A stretch of DNA of 64,000 nucleotides from assembly GCF_032854445.1 (NCBI RefSeq), contig NC_088303.1, positions 5,961,501-6,025,500 of the forward strand, written 5' to 3'. This DNA comes from Liolophura sinensis (taxonomy: Eukaryota; Mollusca; Polyplacophora; Chitonida; Chitonidae). The notes under the pieces were generated by a model. That model made no database searches and had not been told where the DNA came from. It was given only the letters and a program-made list of their open reading frames with translations. The position numbers were made by a program, and so were the translations under genes. Positions 11,350 through 23,724 of the stretch are shown here, piece after piece. Every line of letters begins with the position of its first letter. The stretch's first letter is position 1.

Positions 11350-12270
11350 GATAAACTGAGTTAACAGGTAGTGATCACTGTACGATAAGCTGAAGATAAA
11401 ATTAACAGATAGTGATCCGTGCACAATCAGATGGCTTTACGCAACAGATAGTGATCCTGAACGAGGAGCTGAAGATACGGTTAACAGGAAGTGATCCCTC
11501 AGCGATGAGCTGAGAGAGTGAAAAGGTAGTGATCCCTGAACAATGAACTGAAGAGAGTGTTAACAGGTAGTGGTCCCTTTACGATCAGCTGAAGATTAAC
11601 AAGTAGTGATCCCTGAACGATGAGCTGAAGATAGGGTTAACAAATAGTGATCCTTGTACGATCAGCTGAAGATAGAGTTAACAGGTAGTGATCATTGTAC
11701 GATGAGCTGAAGATAGAGTTAACAGGTAGTGATCTTTGTACGATCAGCTGAAGATAGAGTTAACAGGTAGTGATCCTTGTAAGATCAGCCAAAGATAGAG
11801 TTAACAGGCAGTGATCCTTGTACGATCAGCCGAAGATAGAGTTAACAGGTAGTGATCCTTGTAAGATCAGCCAAAGATAGAGTTAACAGGCAGTGATCCT
11901 TGTACGATCAGCCAAAGATAGAGTTAACAGGTAGCGACCCCTTTACGATAATCTGAGAATAGAGTTATCCTGTAGTGATCATTGTACGATCAGATGAGGA
12001 CAGAGTTAACCGATAGTCATCCCTGTACGATCAGATGAGAATAGAGCTATCCGGTAGTGACTCTGTACCATCAGGTGAGGATCGAGTTAGCCGATAGTGA
12101 TCCCTGTACGATCAGATGAGGATAGTGTTAACAGCCAGTGATCCCTGTACAATCAGTTAATGATAGAGTTATCGCTGTTATACACATTGTGCCTATACGA
12201 TAAGCTAAGGATAGAATTAACAGGTTGTGATACTGGTACAACCATCTGAGGACAGCCAAAAGATGGTGAA
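11350..12270. repeat. 41-bp minisatellite, sub-array 1 (about 22 units)
   Basis: Units have the form ACGATCAGCTGAAGATAGAG then TTAACAGGTAGTGATCCTTG T, with a period of 41 bp (for example AACAGGTAG at 11721 and 11762). The edges are strongly degenerate; the region 11640-11930 is the most regular. A higher-order step is visible at 11770-11930, where units with AAGATCAGCC and ACGATCAGCC alternate. Confidence 0.9.
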
Positions 12271-12389
12271 CGATCTACGATCACATGCAGGCGGTCAGCA
12301 GGTGGTTATCTCTGTACGATTAGTTGAGGATGGTCAAGATATATTTGTCTCGTTACAATCAGCTGAGGATCGAAGCAACACGTAATAAG

Positions 12390-13735
12390 CCCTGCACGAT
12401 GACAGCAAGCAGATGGTGATCCCTTGTGATCAGTTGATGATTATCAGCACGTGGTGATCCCGGTACAATCAGCTGATGACTATCAACACGTGGTGATCCT
12501 GTACAATCAGCTGATCACTATAAACACGTGGTGATCCCTGTACAATCAGCTGGTGATTATCAACACGTGGTGATCCCTGTACAATCAGCTGGTTACTATC
12601 AACACGTGGTGATCCTTGTACAATCAGCTGATGACTATCAGCACGTGGTGATCCCTGTACAATCAGTCGATGACTATCAACATGTGGTGATCCTGTACAA
12701 TCAGCTGATGAGTATCAACACGTGGTGATCCCTGTACAATCAGCTGATGACTATCAACACGTGGTGATCCTGTACAATCAGCTGATGACTATCAACACGT
12801 GGTGATCCTGTACAATCAGCTGATGACTATCAACACGTGGTGATCCCTGTACAATCAGCTGATGACTATCAACATGTGGTGATCCTGTACAATCAGCTGA
12901 TGACTATCAACACGTGGTGATCCTGTACAATCAGCTGGTGACTATCAACACGTGGTGATCCCTGTACAATCAGCTGATGACTATCAGCACGTGGTGATCC
13001 TGTACAATCAGCATAGGACTATCAACACGTGGTGATCCCTGTACAATCAGCCGATGACTATCAACATGTGGTGATCCTTTACAATCAGCTGATGAGTATC
13101 AACACGTGGTGATCCCTGTACAATTAGCCGATGACTATCAACATGTGGTGATCCTGTACAATCAGCCGATGACTATCAACATGTGGTGATCCTGTACAAT
13201 CAGCTGAGGACTATCAACACGTGGTGATCCTTGTACAATCAGCTGATGACTATCGGCACGTGGTGATGCTGTACAATCACCTGGTGACTATCAGCACGTG
13301 GCGATCCTTGTACAATCAGCTGATGACTATCAACACATGGTGATCCTGTACAATCAGCTGATGACAATCAACACATGGCGATCCCTGTACAATTAGCTGA
13401 GGACTATCAACACGTGGTGATCCTTGTACAATCAGCTGATGACTATCGGCACGTGGTGATGCTGTACAATCAGCTGATGACTATCAGCACTTGGCGATCC
13501 CTGTACAATCAGCTGATGACTATCAGCACGTGGTGATCCTGTACAATCAGCTGAGGACTATCAACACGTGGTGATCCCTGTACAATCAGCCGATGACTAT
13601 CAACACGTGGTGATCCTGTACAATCAGCTGATGAGTATCAACACGTGGTGATCCCTGTACAATCAGCTGATGACTATCAACACGTCGTGATCCTGTACAA
13701 TCAGCTGATGACTATCAACACGTCGTGAAGCCCGT
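12390..13735. repeat. 38/39-bp minisatellite, sub-array 2 (about 35 units)
   Basis: Units have the form TACAATCAGCTGATGACTAT then CAACACGTGGTGATCCCTG. Length alternates between 39 bp (GATCCCTG) and 38 bp (GATCCTG). Most units carry the palindrome CACGTG. The unit aligns with that of the neighbouring 41-bp array (ACnATCAGCTGA and GTGATCC are shared), so both descend from one ancestral unit. Any open frames here are by-products of the repeat. Confidence 0.95.
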
Positions 13736-13744
13736 ACGATTAGC

Positions 13745-14645
13745 AGAAGTGATTTCGGCACAATCCGGTGGTAACAGAGAGTCGAGATGTAGTGATCTCA
13801 GAAGTACTCTTTAAAACTCTTTAGCGCATACCTTTGAGGCAGCTAGATGCGCAAATTCCCGCACTACAGACTAAAGGACAATACTCTGCCGTTCTGTCTG
13901 ATCGGTCAGTGGTGAAGACATGTTTCAGCGATCTAGGTAAATAGAAAATTGAATGAAATCGTCCTTAGTTCATGGGCAACCTGTGTACATTTGTCTCATG
14001 TGGAGAACAAACTGAACTGGAGATGTGACCAGGATTACTTAAGCTTTAAAATGGTCGAAACAGACATAGGAATGCATATTTACACACTAACGAATGCAGT
14101 TCGAAACTGTGTGTAGATTTATTCATTTTATTTGATTGTTCTGCTTGAGATTATTTCGCATATATGACCGGCATCTTGTTTAGGTGTCGTTAAAACCGGA
14201 GTGATCGAAGTAGGCCTCTATCAAGTCCATGGAAAACCTCCTGACTCAAGGCATCAGCCGAATTAGTAACACCTGGATTCAAGTCTGACTGATCGACGCG
14301 ACGAATACACTGCACATTGATTGATTGAATGATTTAGTGTATGGGTAGAGGAAACCCAAGTGGCCGGCGAAAACCACCAACATTTTGCAAGTTACTCAAG
14401 ACAATTGGTTTTCGACAAACTTTGAACGACCTTCAGTATAGGAACATTGTCGAAAGCTTATTATCAACAGGACTCCATGGAAATATAATTTTACGTATAT
14501 AGTGTAAAATTAAAATTTTTTAAAACAGTATAAAAACTAATAGAGCGTACCTGAGTTGTCAGAAGTGCTAAATATTGCAGAGAGTGTGTCTTGTTAACAA
14601 AATGCCATTAGAACACACGTATGGAGTAACAGTTGAACAGAAATT
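13745..14645. other. no gene seen
   Basis: Single-copy-looking sequence with no long open frame. Near 14479-14520 there is an AT-rich stretch around ATATAGTGTAAAATTAAAAT. Confidence 0.4.
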
Positions 14646-14649
14646 GCAT

Positions 14650-14895
14650 GGTTGTACAGCATGGGATCTTGTCTGAACGCAATGACCAGGACTTTGTTGG
14701 CAACACAGGGCGTATTAATGAGGAGCACGGACTCCAAGGTTTACACCCGAGCACTACAATCTCAGATCAGAGGCTCCCCGATGTCCAGGCTTGACGAGAC
14801 TTTGATAACCTCTTGCGGACCCGTTAGTGGGAAATTATGCGGCAATTTTCTCTGGAACTATCATCTTGGAATGGATTTCTGTTGATAGAATCGAT
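14650..14895 (+). repeat. Dispersed repeat family F, copy 1
   Basis: CTTGACGAGACTTTGATAAC and the following GTTAGTGGGAAATTATGCGG and CAATTTT match 30655-30765. The stretch before it (CTCAGATCAGAGGCTCCCCG) aligns with CTCAGACTCCCCGTCTCC at about 30625. The family has no coding content that I recognise. Confidence 0.6.
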
Positions 14896-15529
14896 GCTAA
14901 TGCTCTCTCGCCTATACAGGCTATGTAGGAAGTACACAGGTGATTCGTCCCTCAAAAATGGTATGTCTCAAATGGCAGTATATATGAATAGAAACAGGGA
15001 CTGATCAATCAGACGTTAATAGCGCCTACACATGGCTATTGTTCGAGCGTGCAGGCAATGTCATAAGGGAGGAAAAATTGTGCTGAGCTTGAGTGATTGA
15101 CCAATACAATCCATCTCATGGAGCAGTCCCTTCTTCGAGCCAGTTATACGCTGAGAAATGAACTACGCTGCTGTTATCTAAGTGTCAGGGTGCAAGGCTA
15201 GAAGTATAAATGAAAACCCTAAATACCACATGAACAAAAACTATAAATAGAAGTAAAAAATGCCGGTCGAACAATAGACTGAAATGTAAATATGAGGTCG
15301 AACAACAAAATGTATTAATCAACGATAAATATCATCGTGTGGAACAGACTGTTCAGGAAGATCGTGAATACCGGTACTGCATGATAAAAAAAAACAAAAA
15401 AACTGTAAGTGAAAGTAAAAATTACCGGTAAAATAATAAAGTGTAATTTAAAAATATAAGTGGAACCACAAATACACTGCTAATAATCAAGTGCATCTAA
15501 AAGGCAGTAAATACTGCGGTGGATAATAC

Positions 15530-15725
15530 CCTGTAAATGAAAACCATAAGTAACGGTTGAACAATAGATTGTAAATGAAAACCATAAGTAACGGATGAAC
15601 AATAGACTGTAAATGAAAACCACAAGTGCCGAATGAACAACAGATTGTAAGTGAAAACCATAAGTACCGGATGAACAATAGGCTGTAAATGAAAACCATA
15701 AGTACCAGATGAAAAATAAACTGCA
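15530..15725. repeat. 38-bp minisatellite, about 5 units
   Basis: Units contain GAAAACCATAAGTACCGGAT then GAACAATAGACTGTAAAT, 38 bp apart. Related degenerate words (ATACCGGTA, AACAATAGACTG) reach back to about 15200. The minus-strand open frames over the array are artefacts of the repeat. Confidence 0.85.
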
Positions 15726-15739
15726 AATGTAACCAAAAC

Positions 15740-16945
15740 ATCGGGATAAAAATAGTGTTATTTTAATTGGTAAATATATGAACAACAAGGAAAAACAAAT
15801 AATAAATAAATTATTGTAAAAAGATTGTAAAGCAAAACTCATTATTGCTGTTATGAGTATCTTGCTAAAATGTTTCATCATATGCTAATGCTTTGTCTTG
15901 GACTTTTGAAGAGCTCTGTTTTTTCTCATGAACAAACATACATATGTTTATTGATGTTATCGATGCCATGGGGATTTAAACTCGTCGCCTTTCGCTCCAT
16001 GGTAGCAATTCAAAGCCCAACAACAAAGGCCAATGCATTTGCTGCTTAGTTTTGATTCCTTTTTTTCTCCAACATTTAAAACTTATCAACAAAAAAAAAA
16101 AAAAAAACGTCAGAAAATATTTTCCATTTACAGCAAGACGGCTGCGTGATAGAGAATCATGCAAGACCCAGTTCGGCCTGAGCAAACCCTATAGTAGAGA
16201 TATTAATGCAATCTTGGTCGTCCATGCCGAATTTATCGGTACCTAGTCAGCGGTGGGTCAGTCGGTAATACATCAGGGGTGGGGGGGATACGATACCACG
16301 GACGGAGGAGAACATAAACAGTCCTGTGTGACGCATTAGACTGAATTCCACCTAGCACTGGAAATAGAGCATCAGTGCGTTGGTTCTTTCCATACAGTAT
16401 TATGACAACATTAAACCCCGGGTTTATCAGAAATTGTTGGATGTGGGGAAAACGAAAACAACAAAACACAATTATCAGATCTATGTCAGAATATCAACGT
16501 CCAATAAAGAAAACCTTCTCAGTGGATATCTATATTGTCAACTGATCTACTAGAGAACTTACAACCGCCGACTATTGGCAAGGCGCCGAATTTAACCCAT
16601 GTTGCGTATGTCACTGCTGATAAACAGATAAAACTTCCCCAAACTTCTATATAGAGACGACGTCTGGTTTATCTGGGCTCATCACATATTCGCTTATTAC
16701 GGAGAGCTGGATCTAGTACACAGACGTCATCTCTCTAACCGTCCAGGACTTGGGACATGACAACACATGGGCGAATGTGTAAGAGAACTCAGAATTTTAG
16801 CTGCCTTCATGCGAAATATGTCTTATTATTTTTACTCAAACACCTGTACTTTACACTGATTTTTAGCTGCAATGAACAGTTTATTAGTGGACGGCGTTGC
16901 CGTTGTATATATTATTGTTGTTGGGGATGGTATTTTTCTTGTCCT
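15740..16945. other. no gene seen
   Basis: Includes a 17-bp poly(A) run at 16091-16107. The stretch 16245-16430 has a pol III-SINE look (GGTGGGTCAGTCGGTAATAC, then an end in GACAACATTAAACCCC), but I cannot match it to another copy here. Confidence 0.4.
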
Positions 16946-16949
16946 TGAT

Positions 16950-17615
16950 CGAGGGGTGCATTTTAGAAATGATTATAATTTCAATTTTGACATCAAAATC
17001 TATCGTAACATGTCCGGCATATGGAATGTAACTGTCTGGCCTTGTAATATTTGCCAGATTCTCTGTGTTCTGTGATGATTTTAATTAATGTCACTAGTTA
17101 CTACTAAAAAAACTAGTGTATCAAGGGTATTCCATAAAACGTCTACACTTTAAGTTTCTTAAGTTTTACAATGAGTATAATTCTCTTGAAAGTAAATATA
17201 TAGAGAGCATTGAGAACATCTGGCGCTCTGCTTCATGGTCGTGTCTTACTCTGCTTAATCCGGTGCTGGGGGCTGTATCTTCACCGCGTTGGATTCAATC
17301 TCGCCGTTGGAAACTTGAACAGTTGTAGTCAAAGCTCAGCTGAAATACATATTTTTTGTTATTGACTTATATATATTATTATATTTTATATTAACTTATA
17401 TACCAGCAGCATGTTACACGATTTGGATACCGTATATCATTCACTCGCCTAGAACATACCTTGCGTCTGTCTAAGATCACTGAGAACTGTTGACTGCTTC
17501 TCTTTGAATAATTCCGTCTAAATTTCGTATTTTATATACTTTCTTAGTTCTTTGGTGGTTTGTGGGAGTTGGGCATGCCATTATTAACCTCGAACGTCCA
17601 TTTTGGTCGACGGCT
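16950..17615 (+). pseudogene. PLE-3: decayed 3' end of a Penelope-type reverse transcriptase element
   Basis: Translated pieces match the C-terminus of the 716-residue protein at 36359-38509: NFNFDI at about 16980, then after a degraded stretch YQGYSIKRLH, KFLKFYNEYN and NIWRSA up to about 17235. The match continues into the 3' untranslated part: GAACAGTTG followed by TCAAAGC at about 17318-17340 lines up with 38830-38850, and ATTATTAACCTCGAACGTCC at about 17580 lines up with GATTATCGACTTCGAGCGCC near 39080. Frameshifts and a missing middle show that it is dead and older than PLE-1 and PLE-2. It is 5'-truncated, as is common for retroelements copied by target-primed reverse transcription. Confidence 0.8.
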
Positions 17616-17619
17616 GGCC

Positions 17620-19040
17620 CACAATTGTCTGTTTCGCCACTCAGATTCGTAAGCGTTAAGTTCGCGTAAGGCTACAAAATCTGTAATCTTGGTAAAACCT
17701 GGCTTGTCTACCAGATGAAGAAGAATAAGCCAATTACTGGTAGATGACGTGTAATATACTGTGACTGAAGTCCATTTACCTTAATCAAACAAATATACAT
17801 AGAGCTGGAGCTTCTTTGGAAAACGAAAAGATGCGTTAAATCTGGAGGGACGTCTGGACTATCACATAAATGATTGCATTGAAAGGCACCTTTACCCTTC
17901 AGATATGGTGCCATTTTTTTGTCGCCACGTATTCTGCTAATGGAAAGGTATAATTTTGTCCTATTTCTATAGATAACATGTTACATACACAATTATAGAT
18001 ATCTCACTGGTGTTGATAAAATTGGTCTGATGTATACGACGATTAATATGTTTTATTTCAGTGGCAAATTCCTAACATCATATAGAGGAATGATGACGTG
18101 CTTCGAGGAATTATAATTTTCCGCGCATTTTTTACCTTTGACAAGCAATTCAATAATGGATGCATCAGTTTATACAACTAGCTAATATATTATTTACGCA
18201 GAGTTGTCTATTAATGAGTTGTCAAGCGCAATTTTGACGTGTAATGTATATGTAAAAGTACTGATAAACTGGAGTAACATGAATCAAGGTGTTCCACAAA
18301 ACCCTTAGAAATAGTATCAGTGGCCTGTATTAGTAAATTGGTCCTCTATTTATCGCAAGGGAACTTTTCCCAACAGCTAGCTTAATAACAAAGTGAGCTG
18401 AATTTCATGAGGGGATAATTATAAAAAGAATGAGCTTTATAATGAACCTCAAATGCCTTTCTCAATAAGAGGATTTTATAAGATGGATGCCTCCCGATTT
18501 GTCATTTGGACACAAATAGTTCCACGGGTACAGTCCATAAGACCACCCGTGCGCTGGAATAGGATTTTCAATGCAATTACAAACCAATGATATACACTGA
18601 ATTCAGTTCATTGGCTAAAACAAAGCCAGTCTGTCACAATCAATTCAGTGACCAAGAATTAGGCCTATTACTTCTAAGATATGACTTCACTGGAAGTCCA
18701 TGTGACTTAATGTATAGCATTAGTCCAATGTCCGTCAGTGTATGGACAACGCCTCGTTTGGCTGTAATAATACAAATAATCCAACTGAAGCCTTGGGATA
18801 GTTTAAATGAGAAGCAAAGCACTATTATCTATTTCTGACTGATTAGCCGATTTTAGCGTCACTGTCACGGCAATATGTCCTATTTTTAGACTCTGCAATT
18901 ACGTTAGTGCGCGAAGGGATTGCCTTCTCTGTCCCCGGAATCAGTATTCCGTTAATATTTTGGGTCATCTACACACTTCCCTGTTATAACACTGGCCATG
19001 GAAATTATATCGGACTAGGAGATGAGTGTATGTCATTGGG
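17620..19040. other. no gene seen
   Basis: AT-rich, with only short unrelated open frames. No transposon ends or arrays are recognised. Confidence 0.45.
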
Positions 19041-19041
19041 A

Positions 19042-19268
19042 GATATTTATTTATTTATATGATTGGTGTTTTACGCCGTACTCAAGAATATTTCACTTAA
19101 ACGAGGGCGGCCAGCATTATGGTGGTCGGAAACCAGGCAGAGCCCGGGGGGAAACCCACGACCATCCGCAGGTTGCTGTCAGACCTCCCCACGTACGGCC
19201 GGAGAGGAAGTCAACATGAGCTGGTCTTGAACTCACAGCGACCGCATTGGTGAGAGACCTCTGGGTCA
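19042..19268 (-). mobile_element. SINE-A, long copy
   Basis: In plus orientation it begins with the tail complement ATTTATTTATTTATATGATT, followed by GGTGTTTTACGCCGTACTCA, AGAATATTTCACTT, GGCCAGCATTATGGTGG, GGCAGAGCCCGG, CCCACGACCATCCGCAGGTT, GGAGAGGAAGTCAACATGAG, and a B box read from the minus strand as AGTTCAAGACC. It is one of the best-preserved copies in the window. Confidence 0.85.
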
Positions 19269-19269
19269 T

Positions 19270-21165
19270 TGAGAGATATACCTGTAAACATAGAAACATT
19301 GTCTCTTTGGTATACACAAAGTATGTTTCTTATGTTCCGTGCAAAATTCAAGATATCTTGAAACCCTGTTTAAAAAGTAACTTAAAGAAGTTTAATGGCT
19401 CAAAGAAGAGAAAGTTTTAATACCAGGCACTATAGATTGTTTCTGAGGAAACCGGGCAGGTCCCTGGTGACACACACTATTTGTGTAAACAATACCACCT
19501 CAACTGAATTTCTCCCTGATCAAAAGCCCAGCCTAAGTGTTATAAAGAAATATTCCAAATACCTTTTGTAAATTTGTAATATTTGTTTACACGGGTTTGA
19601 TATTTCTGGTAGGCGTGTTCAATTCTACTGTTCTCCATTTCTAAACTAAAATAACTGTTATATTTGAACACTTACTGCTTGGGAACATTTTTATTAGAAA
19701 GATATTTGATACAACCAATTCTACGAAATTGTCAAACGAATCACATGTGGTAGTCTTAATAATATGCTGGCTGTCATATCTTCAGGGACACTGATATTGA
19801 TGTTACTGATACATGGTTATTGGAAACCTTGATAGCCGGTGATTCTAGTCCTACTCTCTGGTTTTATAAATCAGGTGAACTTCTACACCAATACACAACC
19901 TCCCAAGCGTCTGATTCAATATTAATTATATGTATGGAAACAGAACAGAACCGCGAAGAATTCCCTATGGCCTCGTGTTGTTCAAAGGCTAGTGTCAACC
20001 TTCAGACAACTGTCGTTCCTTAACTTATACATATTATCTCATTCAACATTTATATACTTTCCTAGATCAGAATATTCTAACATAAAGCTTTTTTTTGTTC
20101 CACTTTGAAATGAATCCCATGTAGGAATTTCATAACGGAGGTAAGGCTCATTTTATTCTCGCAGTTGATATTTGTTCTGATTTTCAGTTTAGTGAAAGAC
20201 GTGGAAATCTTAAAGGTATTGTGAACTTGTTCGACTTAAAGTTAAGCCAGTACTTCAAAACTGATCGCCTAAAACGAATGGTAAAAATACAGGTTCATGG
20301 AAATGTGTTTCAGTAACGTATTCCGTTAATATTTTATGTGAGAACATGGTAGAGGTGACTTCTGAAATAAAATCTCCCTGGTCTGTTTCTACTTTAGCCA
20401 GATTGTATTCGGTATTCATGGAAATTCTTCACTCACAGCTTGTACTATACTATATACTTATACTATAGGGCAAACACTCAATATGAACAGAGCAATCCAT
20501 ACACAAATGTTGCACAGGATACGTTAATTAAAAACTGTTCGCGGCGAAGTGGCGAAGTCCCAATTGCGGCCTTCAGCGGGAATAAGCGTCGAGAGAAACT
20601 TATATTCTGCAAAGAAACAGATAGCCAATATTAGATATAGAATATGGCATAGAAGGGATTACATGCATTTTTCAGTGATATTTATTAGTTATCAAATGTT
20701 TTTCATGAAAACAGAACGAGGTATTAAACGTTCATAAAATACCGTAAACACGTCAAGGTGAGATGCTGGAATAACCTGTGCGCGTGTAAATATCAACCAA
20801 TCAGGACGTCCGATTCTTTGCAGTGCTCCGGACAGGAAGAGATGAAAAATGACGCCGAGCTCTTCTTTCCACATTCGGCGATGGTGTACGTGATATACTG
20901 AATTATTAAGTTATATTTGTTTATGAGATAAAGACATGAAATTTCCTGTATGTTTGTCAGGTACAAAGGATAGTTTTTATTCTGGGAATGTACCCTGGGA
21001 ATGTCGTGGTGCTGTAATGTTGGGACAAACCATACCAACCTGCCCTTCCATCGTCAACGCGGTCACACTGCTTCGCACGCCCTAGTGATGAACAATAGCC
21101 GAAGCAAATTTGCGAAATACTACCTGGAACTGGTGATGTGTTTATGCAGATAAATAGAATGAGTT
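19270..21165. other. no gene seen
   Basis: AT-rich with several unconvincing short open frames. A small GC-rich patch at 20535-20595 (GTTCGCGGCGAAGTGGCGAA) stands out but matches nothing I know. Confidence 0.4.
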
Positions 21166-21169
21166 CATA

Positions 21170-21405
21170 TGTCTAAAAATCATTTTTAAGTAATTACTTT
21201 GAATCTCCTTCCTAGCAACTCACGAAGTGATATTTTATCACTAAACTGTGGATTCCAACCCTAATGGTCGCTAGTTATAAACAGATATTTCATAATATTA
21301 CAGTTATTCCAACACGAGCAGCTGAGAGACGTTCGTGTCTAAATTTGGCAGTGTGGGTGTAATTGGAAATTCAAAAGTACAATGTATGTTAAAGTAACAA
21401 GCAGA
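21170..21405 (+). repeat. Dispersed repeat family E, copy 1
   Basis: It matches the reverse complement of 31720-32035. Shared blocks are AAATCATTTTTAAGTAATTA, GATTCCA then CCCTAA, AGATATTTCATAATA, AACACGAGCAG, and GTCTAAATTTG. Copy 1 is shorter because of an internal deletion after GTCTAAATTTGGCA. There is no coding content, so it is probably a non-autonomous transposon. Confidence 0.7.
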
Positions 21406-21468
21406 TAGTGCTTTTTTACTCGGGTTTAGGTAAACGTTATACTTTCTGCATTTTGCCATCAAGAATCG

Positions 21469-21668
21469 TGATCACCCAGCGGTCTTACACTTAAGTCAAA
21501 ATTTCAAATTACTTTAAAATTTTTATTTTTGATGTAACATGGTCAAAATGTGTAAATTCTGGTTACCGGTAAGTTATTATACAACTAATTTCAGCTAATA
21601 TAATACAAAGAAACATACCCAATTTAATGATTAAAATTTTGACTTAAGTCTAAGATCGCTTCCTGATC
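21469..21668. mobile_element. MITE-like element with 38-bp terminal inverted repeats
   Basis: The left end 21470-21507 (GATCACCCAGCGGTCTTACA, then CTTAAGTCAAAATTTCAA) is an imperfect inverted repeat of the right end 21631-21668, with roughly 30 of 38 positions pairing by eye. The element is about 200 bp, AT-rich inside, with no open frame. No target-site duplication is clear, so the superfamily is unknown. Confidence 0.65.
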
Positions 21669-21669
21669 A

Positions 21670-22430
21670 ACAAGAGAGGTGGATGTATGAGAATCTCAGA
21701 ACCTGTGCCACTCATCGCCTCTGTAGCTGTAATCTTCCTTAACACGCCACAAGCAGATACCGTAATATACTTTACTAGAACTTGTGGAGACATTGTCATG
21801 TTTTTTTCCGTATGAATGTATCTGAGAAGTCCAATTTCCTATCACCCCCCATGGTATACCTTCTCCCGTCCCTGAATTCTAGGAGACACCCGCTGGTAGA
21901 AATGCCATAATCTTTAACTGATTGACAATACCGTTACGAAACATGAATCACCCGTGCCATGTGCCTTAATGGAGGCTGTTGGACGCCCCGCGGATAGTTT
22001 AACTTTGTGATCCGCTTGATTTGCTCATAAGTGACAATGCCATTTTTTTTCTGAGCCTCCCTGCCTGTGACCTGAGCTCATGAAATTTTCTCTTCTTCAA
22101 AACAGGACGCAGTTTTCAGCCGAGGAGACGAGGAGAACATTGTGCGCAAATCAAGAGCAAATATCGACTGGAGAAAAAATTTCCATCATTAATCAGAACT
22201 GTTTTGCTCTTCTCTGGTAGACCCAATGCTATCGTTTTATCTTTACTGTTTTCGTTTAATATATCTTTAATTTGACTGATAATGTACCAGAGGAAAAATC
22301 CTTATTAAGCTGGTTGTGTGGATAGTAAAAATAGAAGATACTGAATAAAGATTTAGGTGTTTTTGACCATATCTGAGCGAAAAGAGTGCAGTGAAGCCAT
22401 ATTTGTCAACGCTACCATCAGACAAGGCAG
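21670..22430. other. no gene seen
   Basis: Mixed-composition sequence with no arrays or transposon ends recognised. Balanced composition around 21890-22100 would fit a non-coding conserved segment, but nothing proves it. Confidence 0.35.
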
Positions 22431-22434
22431 TCAG

Positions 22435-22653
22435 GGCTTAGAAGTGTTCCTTCATAAAGAAGCTGCCGGTCATGTTCGACTTCACCACTAAACACTGAAG
22501 TACTCAGGTATGGGCCACAACCTGTGGTTGATCGTGGGTTTTCCCCAGGTTCTGCCCGTTTTCCACGTACCATAATGCTGGCCGCCGTCGTATAAGTGAA
22601 ATATTCTTGAGTTCGGCCTAAAACACCAATCAAATAAATAAATAAATACATAA
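22435..22653 (+). mobile_element. SINE-A
   Basis: The body CGTGGGTTTTCCCCAGGTTC, TGCCCGTTTTCCACGTACCA, TAATGCTGGCCGCCGTCGTA, TAAGTGAAATATTCTTGAGT, AAAACACCAATC and the tail AAATAAATAAATAAATAC give the orientation. The 5' head is diverged. Confidence 0.8.
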
Positions 22654-22654
22654 A

Positions 22655-23260
22655 TCAAAACCATTAACTTACAATTTTACTTTTATAGAGCATATCTGCG
22701 ACCTGCATTTAGAACTACATCCTAAACAACACGTCAAAGTCTCGTTATGTGACATCGAATGGTGTCCTCAGTGGTAAATAGATTTTGCCTCATTCTTCAT
22801 GCAGCCTGTTAGTTAATGCATCGGCCTATCTGAGCAAGCCTGAATTCTCTTCGGTTATCTCCCGAGAACTGGTAACATATAACCTTCAAGGATAAAATGA
22901 TGGTCGGACAGTTTAGAGTTTTTCTCATATTGTGGCGTTTCTGGTTTCTACAGGACTTGACAATCAACTCTGTAAGGCAGCGAAGGTATTAGGCTATTGC
23001 ATGCGTGACAACAAATTCCTCGGAGTGAGTTGGATCGCCTATATTTTCTTTTTACCGCGAGCGACATTCTGGCTACTTCCAACTTGTAATCATGGTTTAA
23101 ACCCGTAGAATACAGAAAACAATCGTGATTTACTGCCAACGGAGAAAAGCGAACAGCTTTGAAAGAAAAATATATTTTCCCTTGCAAATGTATAATGTAT
23201 GGGTAGCTGAAGAATGAAAATACTAAGCGCATTTTTTTCAGCATTTTTGCGTGCTCGGAA
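22655..23260. other. no gene seen
   Basis: No recognisable repeat. A 105-codon minus-strand frame at 22948-23265 has no domain I know and no coding signature. Confidence 0.4.
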
Positions 23261-23261
23261 T

Positions 23262-23312
23262 TCATTTATTCATTTATTTATTGTCTAACGCCGTATTCAC
23301 GAATAACGTGGA
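23262..23312 (-). mobile_element. SINE-A tail fragment
   Basis: TTCATTTATTCATTTATTTA followed by TTGTCTAACGCCGTATTCAC is the reverse complement of a SINE-A 3' end. Confidence 0.55.
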
Positions 23313-23324
23313 GGTTTTTGAGTG

Positions 23325-23470
23325 GAAGCCGAGTGGTTCAGGTGCTCGATTTGCAATGGGTAGGAAACACGAGGGGCGGGTTCAAACCCGGCCATGGACA
23401 GGTAGTTTGAGGATTGTTCAGATCTCACTGTTCGAGGGCCTTGGTGACAATAAGCACTCGGCGACTCGGT
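23325..23470 (+). mobile_element. SINE-B head and middle
   Basis: GGTGCTCGATTTGCAATGGG, then the B-box-like GCGGGTTCAAACCCGG, and GGCCTTGGTGACAATAAGCA match the blocks of SINE-B (7083 and 30290). Here the B box is the best of the family, and it confirms a tRNA-like origin. Confidence 0.6.
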
Positions 23471-23724
23471 GAAGCAGTAGTGAACTTACACTCCCCTCCC
23501 CACATTCCTGAAAGATTTAACACGATATGTTGAAACTACATCGGATAAGCAGCAGAATTCCTGATGAAAACCAATGTCATTCTTCAAGAAGTATCTGAAG
23601 ATCTCTTGCAAATGTGGTGCAAGTGGTGGATAAGGAATGTCACATACATGCCTATAATGCGCGTTTGCAGGGAATATCGGGATTCTCCTACTCACACTAA
23701 TTGTTGGTGTGAGATTATCTATCG

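Noticed and set aside
12470-13720. Hammerhead ribozyme cores, because CTGATGA recurs in each unit (such ribozymes are known in Penelope-like elements and satellites)
   Set aside because: The required GAAAC segment and the closing stems are missing in the units; CTGATGA here is just part of the repeat.
12390-13735. CRISPR-like array
   Set aside because: Repeats follow each other without unique spacers, the whole unit is repeated, and the context is an animal genome. It is a minisatellite.
15976-16185. A leader-peptide-like frame with a poly-Phe stretch
   Set aside because: The Phe run is the translated complement of the poly(A) tract at 16091-16107.
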